This document shows, in pieces, positions 1 to 8,083 of a DNA stretch of 60,562 bases. Numbering within the stretch: the stretch's first letter is position 1; each line of letters begins with the position of its first letter. The stretch comes from Actinomycetales bacterium (GTDB lineage Bacteria; Actinomycetota; Actinomycetes; Actinomycetales; Quadrisphaeraceae), in contig JAKONK010000164.1 in NCBI GenBank assembly GCA_022701985.1, positions 1-60,562 of the forward strand. The letters are read 5' to 3'. The position numbers and the translations under genes were made by a program. The notes beneath the pieces are model-generated. The model ran no database searches. It was not told the origin of the DNA and worked only from the letters and a program-made list of their open reading frames with translations.

Positions 1-134
1 GCCTGGAGCATCGGGACGCCCTCGCGCACCGCCCGGTACTCGGGCAGGGAGCGCCCCGCCTGGCGCATGAACCAGACGGGCGTGCGGGAGACCGGCTCGC
101 GGCGCGCGGCGGCCAGCAGGGGCGGGAGGGTCAC
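1..134 (-). CDS. hemE: Uroporphyrinogen decarboxylase, N-terminal part (runs off left edge)
   Basis: First 44 codons of uroporphyrinogen decarboxylase, the cytoplasmic heme-pathway enzyme that converts uroporphyrinogen III to coproporphyrinogen III. Reading leftward from a GTG at 134-132, the peptide starts [12 protein letters not shown] and then carries the family signature [16 protein letters not shown] at residues 19-34, which contains the substrate-binding arginines. A good ribosome-binding site (GGAGGA, complement of 142-147) lies 7 bases before the GTG and fixes the start. The rest of the gene lies outside the window. It is divergent from the DUF3000 gene, an arrangement that is common in actinobacteria. 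The identification rests on the signature and is confident despite the short length. Confidence 0.9.
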   Translation of the reverse strand, partial: MTLPPLLAAARREPVSRTPVWFMRQAGRSLPEYRAVREGVPMLQ

Positions 135-186
135 CGCACCATCCTCCCCGATCCCCCGCAGCCGCCCGATGGGCGAGGATGCACCC

Positions 187-804
187 ATGGACGCTCATGC
201 CGACGGAAGGGCCGGCGGGGGCGGCCGCGGCGGCACCCCGGCGCCCCCGCCCGCCTTCGCGGAGGTCGTCGAGCGCCTCCGCGCCACCGCGCTGCGCCCC
301 GAGGTGGTGCTCGAGGAGGTGCCCGGCCCGTCGCGGCTCGCGCCGTGGTCGGTGGCGCTGTCGGCCGACGTGCTCGACGAGGCCGGCGACGACGTCGCCG
401 AGGGCCGCTTCGTCGTCCTGCACGACCCGGCCGGCCAGGAGGGCTGGGACGGGCCGTGGCGCGTGGTGGTGCTCGCGCGCTGCACCCCTGCCGACGAGGA
501 CGCCGCCGACCCGATGCTCGCCGAGGTGGGCTGGAGCTGGCTGGTCGAGGCCCTGGACGACCACGGCCTGCCGACCCGCTCCCTGGGCGGCACGGTGACC
601 CGCTCGACGTCGCACTCCTTCGGCCAGCTGGCGGCGCGGCCGGTCGACGGCGAGCTGGAGGTGCGGGCGTCCTTCAGCCCACCGGCCGACGACGCCCCCG
701 CCGGAGCCGTCGCGGCCCTGCTCGCGTGGGCGCAGCTGCTGGGCGCCGCGGCGGGCCTCGCGCCGCTGCCTCCGGGCGTGGCCCGGCTGCCCCGCCGCGC
801 CTGA
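187..804 (+). CDS. DUF3000 family protein
   Basis: A 205-residue acidic soluble protein of the actinobacterial DUF3000 family, whose function is not known. The conserved core runs from about residue 20 ([21 protein letters not shown]) to the C-terminus. It includes the stretch [19 protein letters not shown] near residues 110-130, then a beta-rich region and a C-terminal helix ([17 protein letters not shown]). No signal peptide or membrane segment is present. The ATG at 187 is preferred because the upstream alternatives (169 and earlier) add low-complexity residues and reach into the divergent hemE start. Its position between hemE and the LuxR-type gene is the usual actinobacterial context and supports the assignment. 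Confidence 0.8.
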   Translation: MDAHADGRAGGGGRGGTPAPPPAFAEVVERLRATALRPEVVLEEVPGPSRLAPWSVALSADVLDEAGDDVAEGRFVVLHDPAGQEGWDGPWRVVVLARCTPADEDAADPMLAEVGWSWLVEALDDHGLPTRSLGGTVTRSTSHSFGQLAARPVDGELEVRASFSPPADDAPAGAVAALLAWAQLLGAAAGLAPLPPGVARLPRRA

Positions 805-853
805 CGCCCCGCTGACGGCGACTGGGCCGGTCGAGGTACCTCCCCCGAACGGG

Positions 854-880
854 TCAAGTGCTCCCCCGGGTGGCCGATAC
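854..880 (+). promoter_or_regulatory. Sigma-28 (FliA/WhiG-type) promoter candidate
   Basis: TCAA at 854-857 and GCCGATAC at 873-880 are separated by exactly 15 bases. This closely matches the FliA/SigD/WhiG promoter pattern TAAA-N15-GCCGATAA. It lies about 54 bases before the ATG of the LuxR-type gene at 934, a reasonable leader length. A 10-base palindrome, GAGGTACCTC (834-843), lies just upstream. The match is seen in sequence; its use by a motility or sporulation sigma factor is inference. Confidence 0.6.
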
Positions 881-933
881 CCCCTGCAAGGACGCACCCG
901 GACCGCGGTGCGCCAGGACGCAGGAGGTCAGGG

Positions 934-1557
934 ATGACGACCACGACGGTGGAGGAGCGCTCGCTCGAGCGCGCACCGCAGCCGGGAGCACCCGTGCGCG
1001 GCCGCAGGACGACGGCGCTGGTGGCGGTGCAGGACCTGGCCGCCCGGGAGGTGGCCGTCCGCGTGCTGCGCGCCCTGGGCGCCAGCGACGTGGTCGCCGC
1101 CAGCTCGGTGACCGAGGCGCGCCGCGCGGCGGTGCACCACCAGGGCGACCTGTGCGTCATCGAGGCCGGGCTGCAGGACGGCGCCGGCGTGGCCCTGGCG
1201 CGCGACCTGCGCGCCGCGGGCTGGACCCGCGCGGTGGTGGTCTCGACCTCCGAGGACCCCTGGACCGTGCGCTCCGCGCTCGGCTCCGGTGTGCGCTGCT
1301 TCCTCTCGACGGCGGCGCGCGGCACCGAGGCGCCGGTCGTCCCCTCGACGCCGGACGGGCTGTCCAGCCTCTCGGCCCGCGAGGTCGAGGTGCTGCAGCT
1401 GGTGGCCGACGGCCGCTCGAACCGCGAGGTCGGCGAGGAGCTGGGCCTGTCGGCCCTGACCGTGAAGAGCCACCTCGCGCGCATCGCCCGCAAGCTCGGC
1501 ACGGGTGACCGCGCCGAGATGGTGCTGATCACGCTGCGGGCCGGCGTCATCGCCTGA
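934..1557 (+). CDS. LuxR-type response regulator with degenerate receiver domain
   Basis: A 207-residue transcription regulator. Residues 25-128 have the fold pattern of a receiver domain, and residues 145-205 form a LuxR/NarL helix-turn-helix (LSAREVEVLQLVADGRSNRE, then LSALTVKSHLARIARKLG). The usual phospho-acceptor aspartate at the end of strand 3 is replaced by Glu77 (LCVIEAG). The conserved lysine of strand 5 is replaced by serine (RCFLSTA, Ser125). It is therefore probably not switched by a histidine kinase, and no kinase gene is nearby. The ATG at 934 has a strong AGGAGG 7 bases upstream. A sigma-28-like promoter precedes it. The gene sits between DUF3000 and ribonuclease D, as in many actinobacteria. 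Confidence 0.85.
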   Translation: MTTTTVEERSLERAPQPGAPVRGRRTTALVAVQDLAAREVAVRVLRALGASDVVAASSVTEARRAAVHHQGDLCVIEAGLQDGAGVALARDLRAAGWTRAVVVSTSEDPWTVRSALGSGVRCFLSTAARGTEAPVVPSTPDGLSSLSAREVEVLQLVADGRSNREVGEELGLSALTVKSHLARIARKLGTGDRAEMVLITLRAGVIA

Positions 1558-1626
1558 GGCCCCCACCAGCGGCCCCACCGGCCGCTGCTCGCGGGGTGAC
1601 CCGCGGGTGAGCGATGATGAGCGGCG

Positions 1627-2967
1627 ATGAGCAGCTCGGCGCACGACCACGACCCGGCCCCGGACGCCCCCGACAGCGGGGGCGACTCCGGGGCCGCCGT
1701 CGTGCCCGGGGCCCCCACGCCCGCGCAGGCGGGCGAGCAGCCGGCGGCGCTCCAGCAGCCCGAGCCCCCGGAGCTGCCGCTGCTGTCGACCCTCGCCGAC
1801 GGGCTGCCCCCGGTGGTCGACACCCCCGAGGCGCTCGAGCGGGCCGCCGACGCCCTGGCGGCGGGGTCGGGCCCGGTCGCCGTCGACGCCGAGCGCGCCT
1901 CCGGCTACCGCTACGGCCAGGACGCCCAGCTGGTGCAGCTGCGCCGCGCCGGGTCCGGCACCTGGCTCGTCGACCCGCAGGCCCTGCCCGACCTCGGCGC
2001 GCTCCAGACCGCGATGGGAGGAGCCGAGTGGGTGCTGCACGCCGCCAACCAGGACCTGCCCTGCCTGGCGGGGGTGGGTCTGCGCCCGGGCGGTGACCTC
2101 TTCGACACCGAGCTCGGCGGCCGCCTCGCGGGGTACGAGCGGGTGGGGCTGGGCGCCGTCGTCGAGCGGCTGCTGGGGGTGCGCCTGGCCAAGGAGCACT
2201 CCGCCGTCGACTGGTCCACGCGGCCGCTGCCCGAGCCCTGGCTGCTGTACGCCGCGCTCGACGTGGAGCTGCTGGTCGACCTGCGCGACGCGCTCGCCGC
2301 CGACCTCGCCGACCAGGGCAAGCTCGAGTGGGCCCGGCAGGAGTTCGCCGCCGTGCGCGACGCCCCGCCGACGCCGCCGCGCACCGACCCCTGGCGCCGG
2401 GTCTCCGGGCTGCACGCCGTGCGCCAGCGCCGCCAGCTGGCCGCCGTGCGCGAGCTGTGGCTCTCCCGCGACGAGCTCGCCCGCAAGCGCGACACCGCTC
2501 CCGGGCGGATCCTGCCCGACCGCGCCGTCGTGGCCGCCGCGCAGGCGATGCCCACCTCCGCGCGCGACCTGGCCGCCCTGCCGGTCTTCTCGGGTCCGGC
2601 CAACCGCCGCCTGGGCACCCGCTGGATGGACGCGCTCGACCGCGCCCGGGCCCTGCCCGAGGCCGAGCTGCCGCCGCACTCCCTGCCGCACGAGGGCCCG
2701 CCGCCGCCGCGCGCCTGGAAGGACCGCGACCCGGAGGCCGCCGAGCGGCTCACCCGGGCCCGTGCGGCGCTGACGGAGCTGGCGGAGGAGCTGCGCCTGC
2801 CGGTGGAGAACCTGCTCTCCCCCGACACCGTGCGGCGCCTGTGCTGGCAGCCCCCGGCCGAAGGCGCCGGCGAGGACGACGTCGCCGCGGTGCTCGCCGC
2901 CGCGGGAGCGCGCCCCTGGCAGCGCGAGCTCACGGCGGGCCTGCTGGCCCGGGCCCTGGCCGGCTGA
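1627..2967 (+). CDS. rnd: Ribonuclease D (HRDC-domain 3'-5' exoribonuclease)
   Basis: A 446-residue member of the RNase D family, which trims RNA 3' ends with two metal ions. After a disordered acidic N-terminus (residues 1-60), the DEDDy exonuclease domain shows VAVDAERASGY (motif I, Asp-Glu), LHAANQDLPCL (motif II) and LLYAALDVELLVDL (motif III, Tyr/Asp). The nuclease signature LLGVRLAKEHSAVDWSTRPL is clear. An HRDC nucleic-acid-binding domain follows (about residues 265-350, RRQLAAVRELWLSRDELARK). The C-terminal helical extension is typical of actinobacterial members. The start is taken as the third of several nearby ATGs; 1614 is out of frame. In actinobacteria it usually lies next to fadA, but here about 29 kb separate them. 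Confidence 0.9.
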   Translation: MSSSAHDHDPAPDAPDSGGDSGAAVVPGAPTPAQAGEQPAALQQPEPPELPLLSTLADGLPPVVDTPEALERAADALAAGSGPVAVDAERASGYRYGQDAQLVQLRRAGSGTWLVDPQALPDLGALQTAMGGAEWVLHAANQDLPCLAGVGLRPGGDLFDTELGGRLAGYERVGLGAVVERLLGVRLAKEHSAVDWSTRPLPEPWLLYAALDVELLVDLRDALAADLADQGKLEWARQEFAAVRDAPPTPPRTDPWRRVSGLHAVRQRRQLAAVRELWLSRDELARKRDTAPGRILPDRAVVAAAQAMPTSARDLAALPVFSGPANRRLGTRWMDALDRARALPEAELPPHSLPHEGPPPPRAWKDRDPEAAERLTRARAALTELAEELRLPVENLLSPDTVRRLCWQPPAEGAGEDDVAAVLAAAGARPWQRELTAGLLARALAG

Positions 2968-3060
2968 CGCCCGGCGTCGCACCCCGCCCGCGGGGCCGTG
3001 ACGTGCCGCACACCGGGAGCGGAGAACCTTTACCCGCTCTTGACCTGGGGTGATGCCGAC

Positions 3061-3079
3061 CCAGGTTAGGCTCGCCTCA
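3061..3079. promoter_or_regulatory. IdeR/DtxR-like iron box
   Basis: The 19 bases CCAGGTTAGGCTCGCCTCA match 14 of 19 positions of the DtxR/IdeR consensus TTAGGTTAGGCTAACCTAA, including the AGGTTAGGCT core. The site is 49 bases before efeU. A possible -35 hexamer TTGACC lies at 3040-3045, so a bound repressor would cover the -10 region. Iron-dependent repression of efeUOB is a well-supported inference. Confidence 0.75.
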
Positions 3080-3127
3080 CACGGTGGCGATCACGCCGCC
3101 GCGTCCGGTGAGCACGAAGGACCCGCT

Positions 3128-3973
3128 GTGATCGCCAACTTCCTGATCGGCCTCCGCGAGGGCCTCGAGGCCACGATCATGGTCTCGATCCTCGTGGCCT
3201 TCCTGGTCAAGACCGGTCGCCGCGACCGCCTCGGCGCCGTCCGCTGGGGCGTGGCGCTCGCCGTCGTGCTGCCGGTGTCCGTGGCCGTCGCGCTGGCCGT
3301 GGCCGCCAAGGCCCTGACCTTCGAGGCGCAGGAGCTGCTGGGCGGCACCCTGTCCATCGTCGCCGTGGCCTTCGTGACCTGGATGGTCTTCTGGATGCGG
3401 CGCGCCGGGCGCAGCCTCGCCACCGACCTCACCGACAGGATGCGCACCGCGGTCGGCGTCAGCGGGTTCGCGGTCGCCCTGACCGCCTTCCTCGCCGTCG
3501 GCCGCGAGGGCCTCGAGACGGTGTTCTTCGTCTGGGCCGCCGGGCAGGCCACGGGGCAGACCTGGCAGCCGCTGGTCGGGGCCCTGCTGGGCCTCGCCGT
3601 CGCCGTCGCGCTCGGGTGGGCGCTGTACCGCCAGGCGCTCAAGATCGACCTGCGCCGGTTCTTCGCGTGGACGGGCGCGGCGCTCGTCGTCGTCGCGGGC
3701 GGGGTGCTCGCCTACGGCGTGCACGACCTGCAGGAGGCGGGCGTGCTGCCCGGCCTGCACGCCCTCGCGTTCGACGTCAGCACCCAGGTGCCGCCGTCGA
3801 GCTGGTACGGCGCGCTGCTCAAGGGCGTCCTCAACTTCTCCCCCGCCACCACCTGGGCGCAGGCGGTCGCGTGGACGGCGTACGTCGTGCCCGTGCTCGC
3901 GCTGTACCTGCGGCCGCGGCGCCGCCCGGCGGCCCCCGCGGCCACCCGGCCCCTGCGCTCCGTCAGCGCCTGA
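3128..3973 (+). CDS. efeU: EfeU, FTR1-family iron permease
   Basis: A 281-residue membrane protein with about seven transmembrane segments, the permease of the EfeUOB elemental/ferrous iron uptake system. It carries both REGLE iron-binding motifs of the Ftr1 family: LREGLEATIMV at residues 9-19 and GREGLETVFFVW in the fourth helix. The GTG at 3128 is chosen because it puts the first REGLE helix directly at the N-terminus, as in the family. An upstream in-frame ATG would add a non-conserved hydrophilic extension that overlaps the iron box. GAAGGA lies 8 bases before the GTG. It is the first gene of an operon with efeO and efeB. Confidence 0.92.
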   Translation: MIANFLIGLREGLEATIMVSILVAFLVKTGRRDRLGAVRWGVALAVVLPVSVAVALAVAAKALTFEAQELLGGTLSIVAVAFVTWMVFWMRRAGRSLATDLTDRMRTAVGVSGFAVALTAFLAVGREGLETVFFVWAAGQATGQTWQPLVGALLGLAVAVALGWALYRQALKIDLRRFFAWTGAALVVVAGGVLAYGVHDLQEAGVLPGLHALAFDVSTQVPPSSWYGALLKGVLNFSPATTWAQAVAWTAYVVPVLALYLRPRRRPAAPAATRPLRSVSA

Positions 3974-4043
3974 CCCACCCCTGCCCCCCGACCGCGGTCG
4001 TCGACGCCGGCCCGCCGCGGCCCCCCTGGACCCTGGAGTGACC

Positions 4044-5216
4044 GTGCTCTCGCGCGCCCGCCTGCTGCTGCTCCCCCTCGCCCCGCTCGCCGTGCTGCCG
4101 CTCGCCTCGTGCGGCGCCCTGGTCGACGCGCCCTCGTCGTCCGCCGCGGCCACCGACGGCGCCTCCGGCGGCGGTGCCGACGCCGCGGTCGCGGTCAACG
4201 CCACCGACTCCGCCTGCGAGGTGGCGGAGACGGACCTGCCCGGCGGCGTGACCACGTTCTCGATCACCAACGCCGGGAGCCAGGTGACCGAGGTCTACGT
4301 CTACGACGGCGACCGCATCGTCACCGAGAAGGAGAACATCGGCCCCGGCACCAGCTACGACCTCACCGTCGACCTGACCGAGGGCCAGTACCAGGTGGCG
4401 TGCAAGCCCGGCATGGTCGGCGACGGCATCCGCCAGACCGTCGCGGTGACCGGCGGCTCCTCGGAGCTCACCGCCGCGGAGCAGACGGCCGTCGACGCCT
4501 ACCGCGCCTACGTGCAGCAGCAGGCCGACGCGACGGTGCCGCTCGTGCAGCAGCTGCGCGACGCCGTCGCCGCCGGCGACCGGACGACGGCGCAGTCGCT
4601 GTACGCCCCCTCCCGCGTCGGGTGGGAGTCGGTGGAGCCGGTGGCCGAGAGCTTCGGCGACCTCGACCCCCGCATGGACGTGCGCGAGGCCGACCTCGAG
4701 GCGGGCCAGCAGTTCACGGGCTGGCACCGCCTGGAGAAGGCGCTGTGGACCGGCGAGGACCTGGCGGCCGTGGTCCCCGTGGCCGACCAGCTGCTGCTCG
4801 ACGTGCAGGAGCTCTCCCAGCGCGTGCCCAACGCCGCCATCACGCCCACCTCCATCGGCAACGGCGCCAAGGAGCTCCTCGACGAGGTGGCGACCGGCAA
4901 GATCACCGGTGAGGAGGAGGCGTTCAGCCACACCGACCTGGTCGACTTCAAGGGGAACGTCGACGGTGCGCAGGAGGCGTTCGCGGTGCTCACGCCGGTC
5001 GTGCAGCAGAACGACCCGCAGCTGGTCACCGAGCTGACCGCGCAGTTCGCCGCGGTGCAGGCGGCGCTGGCGCCGTACGCCGACGCGAGCACCCCGGGCG
5101 GCTACGCCTCCTACGACACCGTCACCGAGGACCAGCGCCGCGAGCTGGCCCGCGTGGTCGACGCGCTGTCGGAGCCCCTGTCGCAGCTCGGCGCCGCAGC
5201 CGCGGGCCAGGTCTGA
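4044..5216 (+). CDS. efeO: EfeO, iron-uptake lipoprotein (cupredoxin-like plus M75 domain)
   Basis: A 390-residue exported lipoprotein, the extracellular iron/electron-handling partner of EfeU. The signal peptide ends in the lipobox LASC at about residues 20-23. A cupredoxin-like domain (about 45-140, from AVNATDSACEVAETDLPGG) precedes the imelysin/M75 domain (about 150-390). The M75 domain contains the HxxE metal motif in GWHRLEKALW near residue 227. The GTG at 4044 is preferred because GGAG at 4035-4038 gives 5-base spacing; a GTG at 4038 would add two residues. The stop codon TGA at 5214-5216 overlaps the ATG of efeB, so translation is probably coupled. Confidence 0.9.
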   Translation: MLSRARLLLLPLAPLAVLPLASCGALVDAPSSSAAATDGASGGGADAAVAVNATDSACEVAETDLPGGVTTFSITNAGSQVTEVYVYDGDRIVTEKENIGPGTSYDLTVDLTEGQYQVACKPGMVGDGIRQTVAVTGGSSELTAAEQTAVDAYRAYVQQQADATVPLVQQLRDAVAAGDRTTAQSLYAPSRVGWESVEPVAESFGDLDPRMDVREADLEAGQQFTGWHRLEKALWTGEDLAAVVPVADQLLLDVQELSQRVPNAAITPTSIGNGAKELLDEVATGKITGEEEAFSHTDLVDFKGNVDGAQEAFAVLTPVVQQNDPQLVTELTAQFAAVQAALAPYADASTPGGYASYDTVTEDQRRELARVVDALSEPLSQLGAAAAGQV

Positions 5217-6469
5217 TGACGGGCGTCTCCCGCCGCGGGCTGTTCGCCGCGCTCGGCTCGGGCGCCGTCGCGGGCGGGCTCGTGGCCGCCGGCGTGGCCA
5301 CCGCGGACCGCAGCGGGGCGAGCGCCGCGGCGTCCAGCGGGTCGGGCAGCGCGCGCGTGGTGCCCTTCCACGGCGAGCACCAGGCGGGCGTCGCCACCGA
5401 CGTCCAGGCCAACCTCCACTTCGCCGCCTTCGACGTCACCGCCACCTCGCGCGACGAGCTGGTCTCGCTGCTCCAGGACTGGACGGCCGCTGCGGTCGCC
5501 CTCACCGCCGGCCGCGAGGTGGGCGACGGCGGAGCCTCCGGTGGTGCGCCCCTGGCGCCGCCGTCGGACACCGGCGAGGCCGTCGACCTGCACGCCAACC
5601 GCCTCACGCTCACCGTGGGCGCCGGGCCGTCGCTGTTCGACGACAGGTTCGGCCTGGCCGCCGCCCGGCCCGCGGCCCTGGTCGACATCCCCGCCTTCCC
5701 CGCCGACGCCCTCGTGCCCGAGCGCTCCGACGGCGACCTGTGCGTGCAGGCGTGCGCCGACGACCCGCAGGTGGCCGTCCACGCCATCCGCACCCTGACC
5801 CGCCTCGCGGCGGGACGCGCCGCCGTGCGCTGGGCGCAGCTCGGGTACGGGCGCGCCGCCACCGTCGACCCGTCCGCGCCGACGCCGCGCAACCTCTTCG
5901 GCTTCAAGGACGGCACCGCCAACCCCGCCGCCTCCGACACGGCGACGCTCGACGCGCAGGTGTGGGTGCAGCAGGGCGACGACGACGCCGCCGGCGGCGC
6001 GGGCGCCTGGATGGCGGGCGGCTCCTACCTCGTGGCGCGCCGCATCCGGATGCACATCGAGACCTGGGACCGCACCTCGCTGCAGGAGCAGGAGCAGGTC
6101 ATCGGCCGCACCAAGGCCGCCGGGGCACCGCTCGGGCACGCCGGGGAGCACGACGCGTTCGACCCGAGGTCGCTGCCTGCGTCGTCGCACGTCAGGCTCG
6201 CGCACCCCGAGACGAACGGCGGCGCGCAGATGCTGCGCCGCGGCTACAACTTCACCGACGGCACCGACGGGCTGGGGCACCTCGACGCGGGGCTGTTCTT
6301 CCTCGCCTACCAGCGCGACCCGCGCACCGCCTTCATCCCGGTGCAGACGGCGCTGGCCCGCCAGGACGCGCTGTCGGAGTACCTCGAGCACACCGGTTCC
6401 GGGGTGTGGGCCGTCTTCCCGGGCGTCCCCGACGGCGGCTACCTGGGGCAGCAGCTGCTCTCCACCTGA
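5216..6469 (+). CDS. efeB: EfeB, Tat-exported DyP-type heme peroxidase
   Basis: A 417-residue dye-decolorising-type peroxidase. In EfeUOB systems it acts outside the membrane, is proposed to oxidise ferrous iron, and is sometimes credited with deferrochelatase activity. The N-terminus VSRRGLFAALGSGAVAGG is a twin-arginine signal, consistent with export of folded heme protein. The GxxDG signature appears as FGFKDGTANP near residues 229-238, and the heme-ligand region (SHVRLAHPETNGG) follows about 100 residues later. The length is normal. It shares TGATG with the end of efeO. Its stop is 3 bases from the converging flavoprotein gene. Confidence 0.92.
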   Translation: MTGVSRRGLFAALGSGAVAGGLVAAGVATADRSGASAAASSGSGSARVVPFHGEHQAGVATDVQANLHFAAFDVTATSRDELVSLLQDWTAAAVALTAGREVGDGGASGGAPLAPPSDTGEAVDLHANRLTLTVGAGPSLFDDRFGLAAARPAALVDIPAFPADALVPERSDGDLCVQACADDPQVAVHAIRTLTRLAAGRAAVRWAQLGYGRAATVDPSAPTPRNLFGFKDGTANPAASDTATLDAQVWVQQGDDDAAGGAGAWMAGGSYLVARRIRMHIETWDRTSLQEQEQVIGRTKAAGAPLGHAGEHDAFDPRSLPASSHVRLAHPETNGGAQMLRRGYNFTDGTDGLGHLDAGLFFLAYQRDPRTAFIPVQTALARQDALSEYLEHTGSGVWAVFPGVPDGGYLGQQLLST

Positions 6470-6471
6470 GG

Positions 6472-6891
6472 TCAGGCCTGGGAGGCGCCGCCCCAGCCGT
6501 GCCAGGTGTCCAGCTCCACCCGGACCAGCACGCGGGGGCTGGTCCTGTTGGGGTAGTCCCTGCCGGTGTAGTGCCGGCTGATCCTGTCGATGCCGGCGAG
6601 CCCCTCGTCGTCGGTGACCTCCGCCACCCGGCCCTGGACGCTGACGTGGGTGTACCAGTCGCCCTCGGCCAGCGCCGTGAGCGAGACGCGGCCGTCGCCG
6701 GTGAGGTGCTTCAGCCGTGCGCGGGTGGCGTCGAGGCCGAGCAGCAGGCGGCCGTCGTCCTCGAGGAGGTACCAGGTGGCCACCGTGACCGGGCGGCCGT
6801 CCCTGGCCACGGTCGCCATCACGGCCGGGTTGGGCCTGCGGAACAGCTCCAGGACGTCGGCGGGCATGGGCTTCTCGGCGAGCTTCGGCAC
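6472..6891 (-). CDS. PPOX-class F420/FMN-dependent oxidoreductase
   Basis: A 139-residue single-domain split-barrel protein of the pyridoxamine-phosphate-oxidase-like class (Rv1155-type). Such proteins use F420 or FMN to reduce small molecules. Recognisable segments are LELFRRPNPAVMATVARDGR at the N-terminus, TWYLLEDDGRLLLGLDATRARLKHL (cofactor side) and DRISRHYTGRDYP. No membrane segment is present. The GTG at 6891 is supported by a leaderless arrangement: the -10-like CAGGGT (complement of 6898-6903) lies 6 bases before it. An in-frame ATG at 6867 is the alternative. It lies 37 bases beyond the glycosyltransferase gene but seems to have its own promoter, so it may not belong to the nitrilase cluster. 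Confidence 0.75.
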   Translation of the reverse strand: MPKLAEKPMPADVLELFRRPNPAVMATVARDGRPVTVATWYLLEDDGRLLLGLDATRARLKHLTGDGRVSLTALAEGDWYTHVSVQGRVAEVTDDEGLAGIDRISRHYTGRDYPNRTSPRVLVRVELDTWHGWGGASQA

Positions 6892-6928
6892 GCCTCCACC
6901 CTGCCCCGCCCGGCGCGGGGTCGCAGCG

Positions 6929-8083
6929 TCAGAGCCCTCGGTAGAACGCCTCGTGCGCAGCCGCAGCGCGGGGCCAGCCGTACCCGGCGGCGACGGCGCG
7001 GCCGGTGGACGGGCCGGGGGCGCCGCCGTCGAGGGCCGCCGCCAGGGCGTCGGCCAGGTCGAGCACCCCTCCGCCGTAGAGGACGGCCGCACCGAGCACC
7101 TCCCGCAGCACCGGCAGGTCGCGGGCCACCACGGGGACCCCGGCGGCCAGGGCCTCCAGCGGGGCCATCCCGAAGCCCTCCTTGACCGACGGGAAGGCCA
7201 CCGCGTCGGCTGCTGCCACGAGAGCGGGCAGCGCGCCGTCGTCCACGGGCCCCAGCACCACGGGCGCGGCCCCGAGGTCGCGCGCCAGCTCGACCGCGCG
7301 GGCGTCGAAGGCCGCGCGGTACTCGCGGTGGTCGAAGAGCGTCTCCCCGCCGGCGACGACGAGCGCGACGTCGCGGAGGTCGAGGCGGTGGCGGCGCAGC
7401 AGCGCCCACGCCTCCAGCAGGTCGAGGCTGCCCTTGCGGGGCTCGACACCGCCGACGGCGAGCACGAACCGCCCCAGCCGCGAGCGCCAGCCGCGGCGCG
7501 CTGCTCGCGCGGAGGGGTCGTCGCGGCGCGCGGCGGCGGCGGCGAAGCGATCGGCGTCCACGGCGCCGGGGATCACGGCCGCCGACAGCCCGTACCCGTC
7601 GGCCACCTCGGCGGCCACGGCCGCCGAGACGCACACGAGGGCGTCAGGCTCGCGGACGGCGGCGTCGTGGCAGGTCACGAGCTGCGGGGTGGTGAAGGCG
7701 TCGAGGTGGTGGACGGTGCGGACCAGCGGCACGCCCGCGCCGCGCGCCGGGGCGAGGGCGGCGTTGGCGGAGATGCAGTCCTGCGCGTGGACCACGTCGG
7801 GCCGCGCGCGCTCCGAGCGCAGGTGGTGGGCGAGCGCCCCTCCGAGCACGTCGATGGAGCGGACGATCCGCGCGCCGACGTCCTCGCCGTCGAGCGGCGC
7901 GAACGGCACGGCCTCGACGCGCACGGACGGGTCGAGGCGGCGGAAGAAGGTGGTGTCCCCGCCGCGCCCGAGCGTCCAGACGGTGACGTCGTGACCGCGG
8001 CGGGCCAGCGCCTCGGCGAGCCCCAGCGTGTGCACCACTCCGCCGCGCGGCTTGGTGGAGTACGTGGCGAGCGAGACCCTCAC
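6929..8083 (-). CDS. MSMEG_0565-type family 4 glycosyltransferase
   Basis: A 384-residue GT-B glycosyltransferase. The N-terminal acceptor domain begins MRVSLATYSTKPRGGVVHTL with the glycine-rich loop that precedes LAEALARRGHDVTVW. The C-terminal nucleotide-sugar domain has the EX7E motif KEGFGMAPLEALAAGVPVVA around residues 298-317. It resembles the MSMEG_0565 family, which is found only beside nitrilase (Nit1) clusters, so it probably glycosylates a product of this pathway; donor and acceptor are unknown. The GTG start at 8083 overlaps the stop of the upstream nitrilase-like gene (GTGA), giving coupled translation. It is the last gene of the cluster. Confidence 0.85.
   Translation of the reverse strand: MRVSLATYSTKPRGGVVHTLGLAEALARRGHDVTVWTLGRGGDTTFFRRLDPSVRVEAVPFAPLDGEDVGARIVRSIDVLGGALAHHLRSERARPDVVHAQDCISANAALAPARGAGVPLVRTVHHLDAFTTPQLVTCHDAAVREPDALVCVSAAVAAEVADGYGLSAAVIPGAVDADRFAAAAARRDDPSARAARRGWRSRLGRFVLAVGGVEPRKGSLDLLEAWALLRRHRLDLRDVALVVAGGETLFDHREYRAAFDARAVELARDLGAAPVVLGPVDDGALPALVAAADAVAFPSVKEGFGMAPLEALAAGVPVVARDLPVLREVLGAAVLYGGGVLDLADALAAALDGGAPGPSTGRAVAAGYGWPRAAAAHEAFYRGL

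Noticed and set aside
928-2982. Long open reading frame on the minus strand opposite the LuxR-type gene and rnd
   Set aside because: Composition is arginine/glycine/histidine-rich with no domain pattern, and it lies opposite a clear RNase D. Such frames are expected in very GC-rich DNA.
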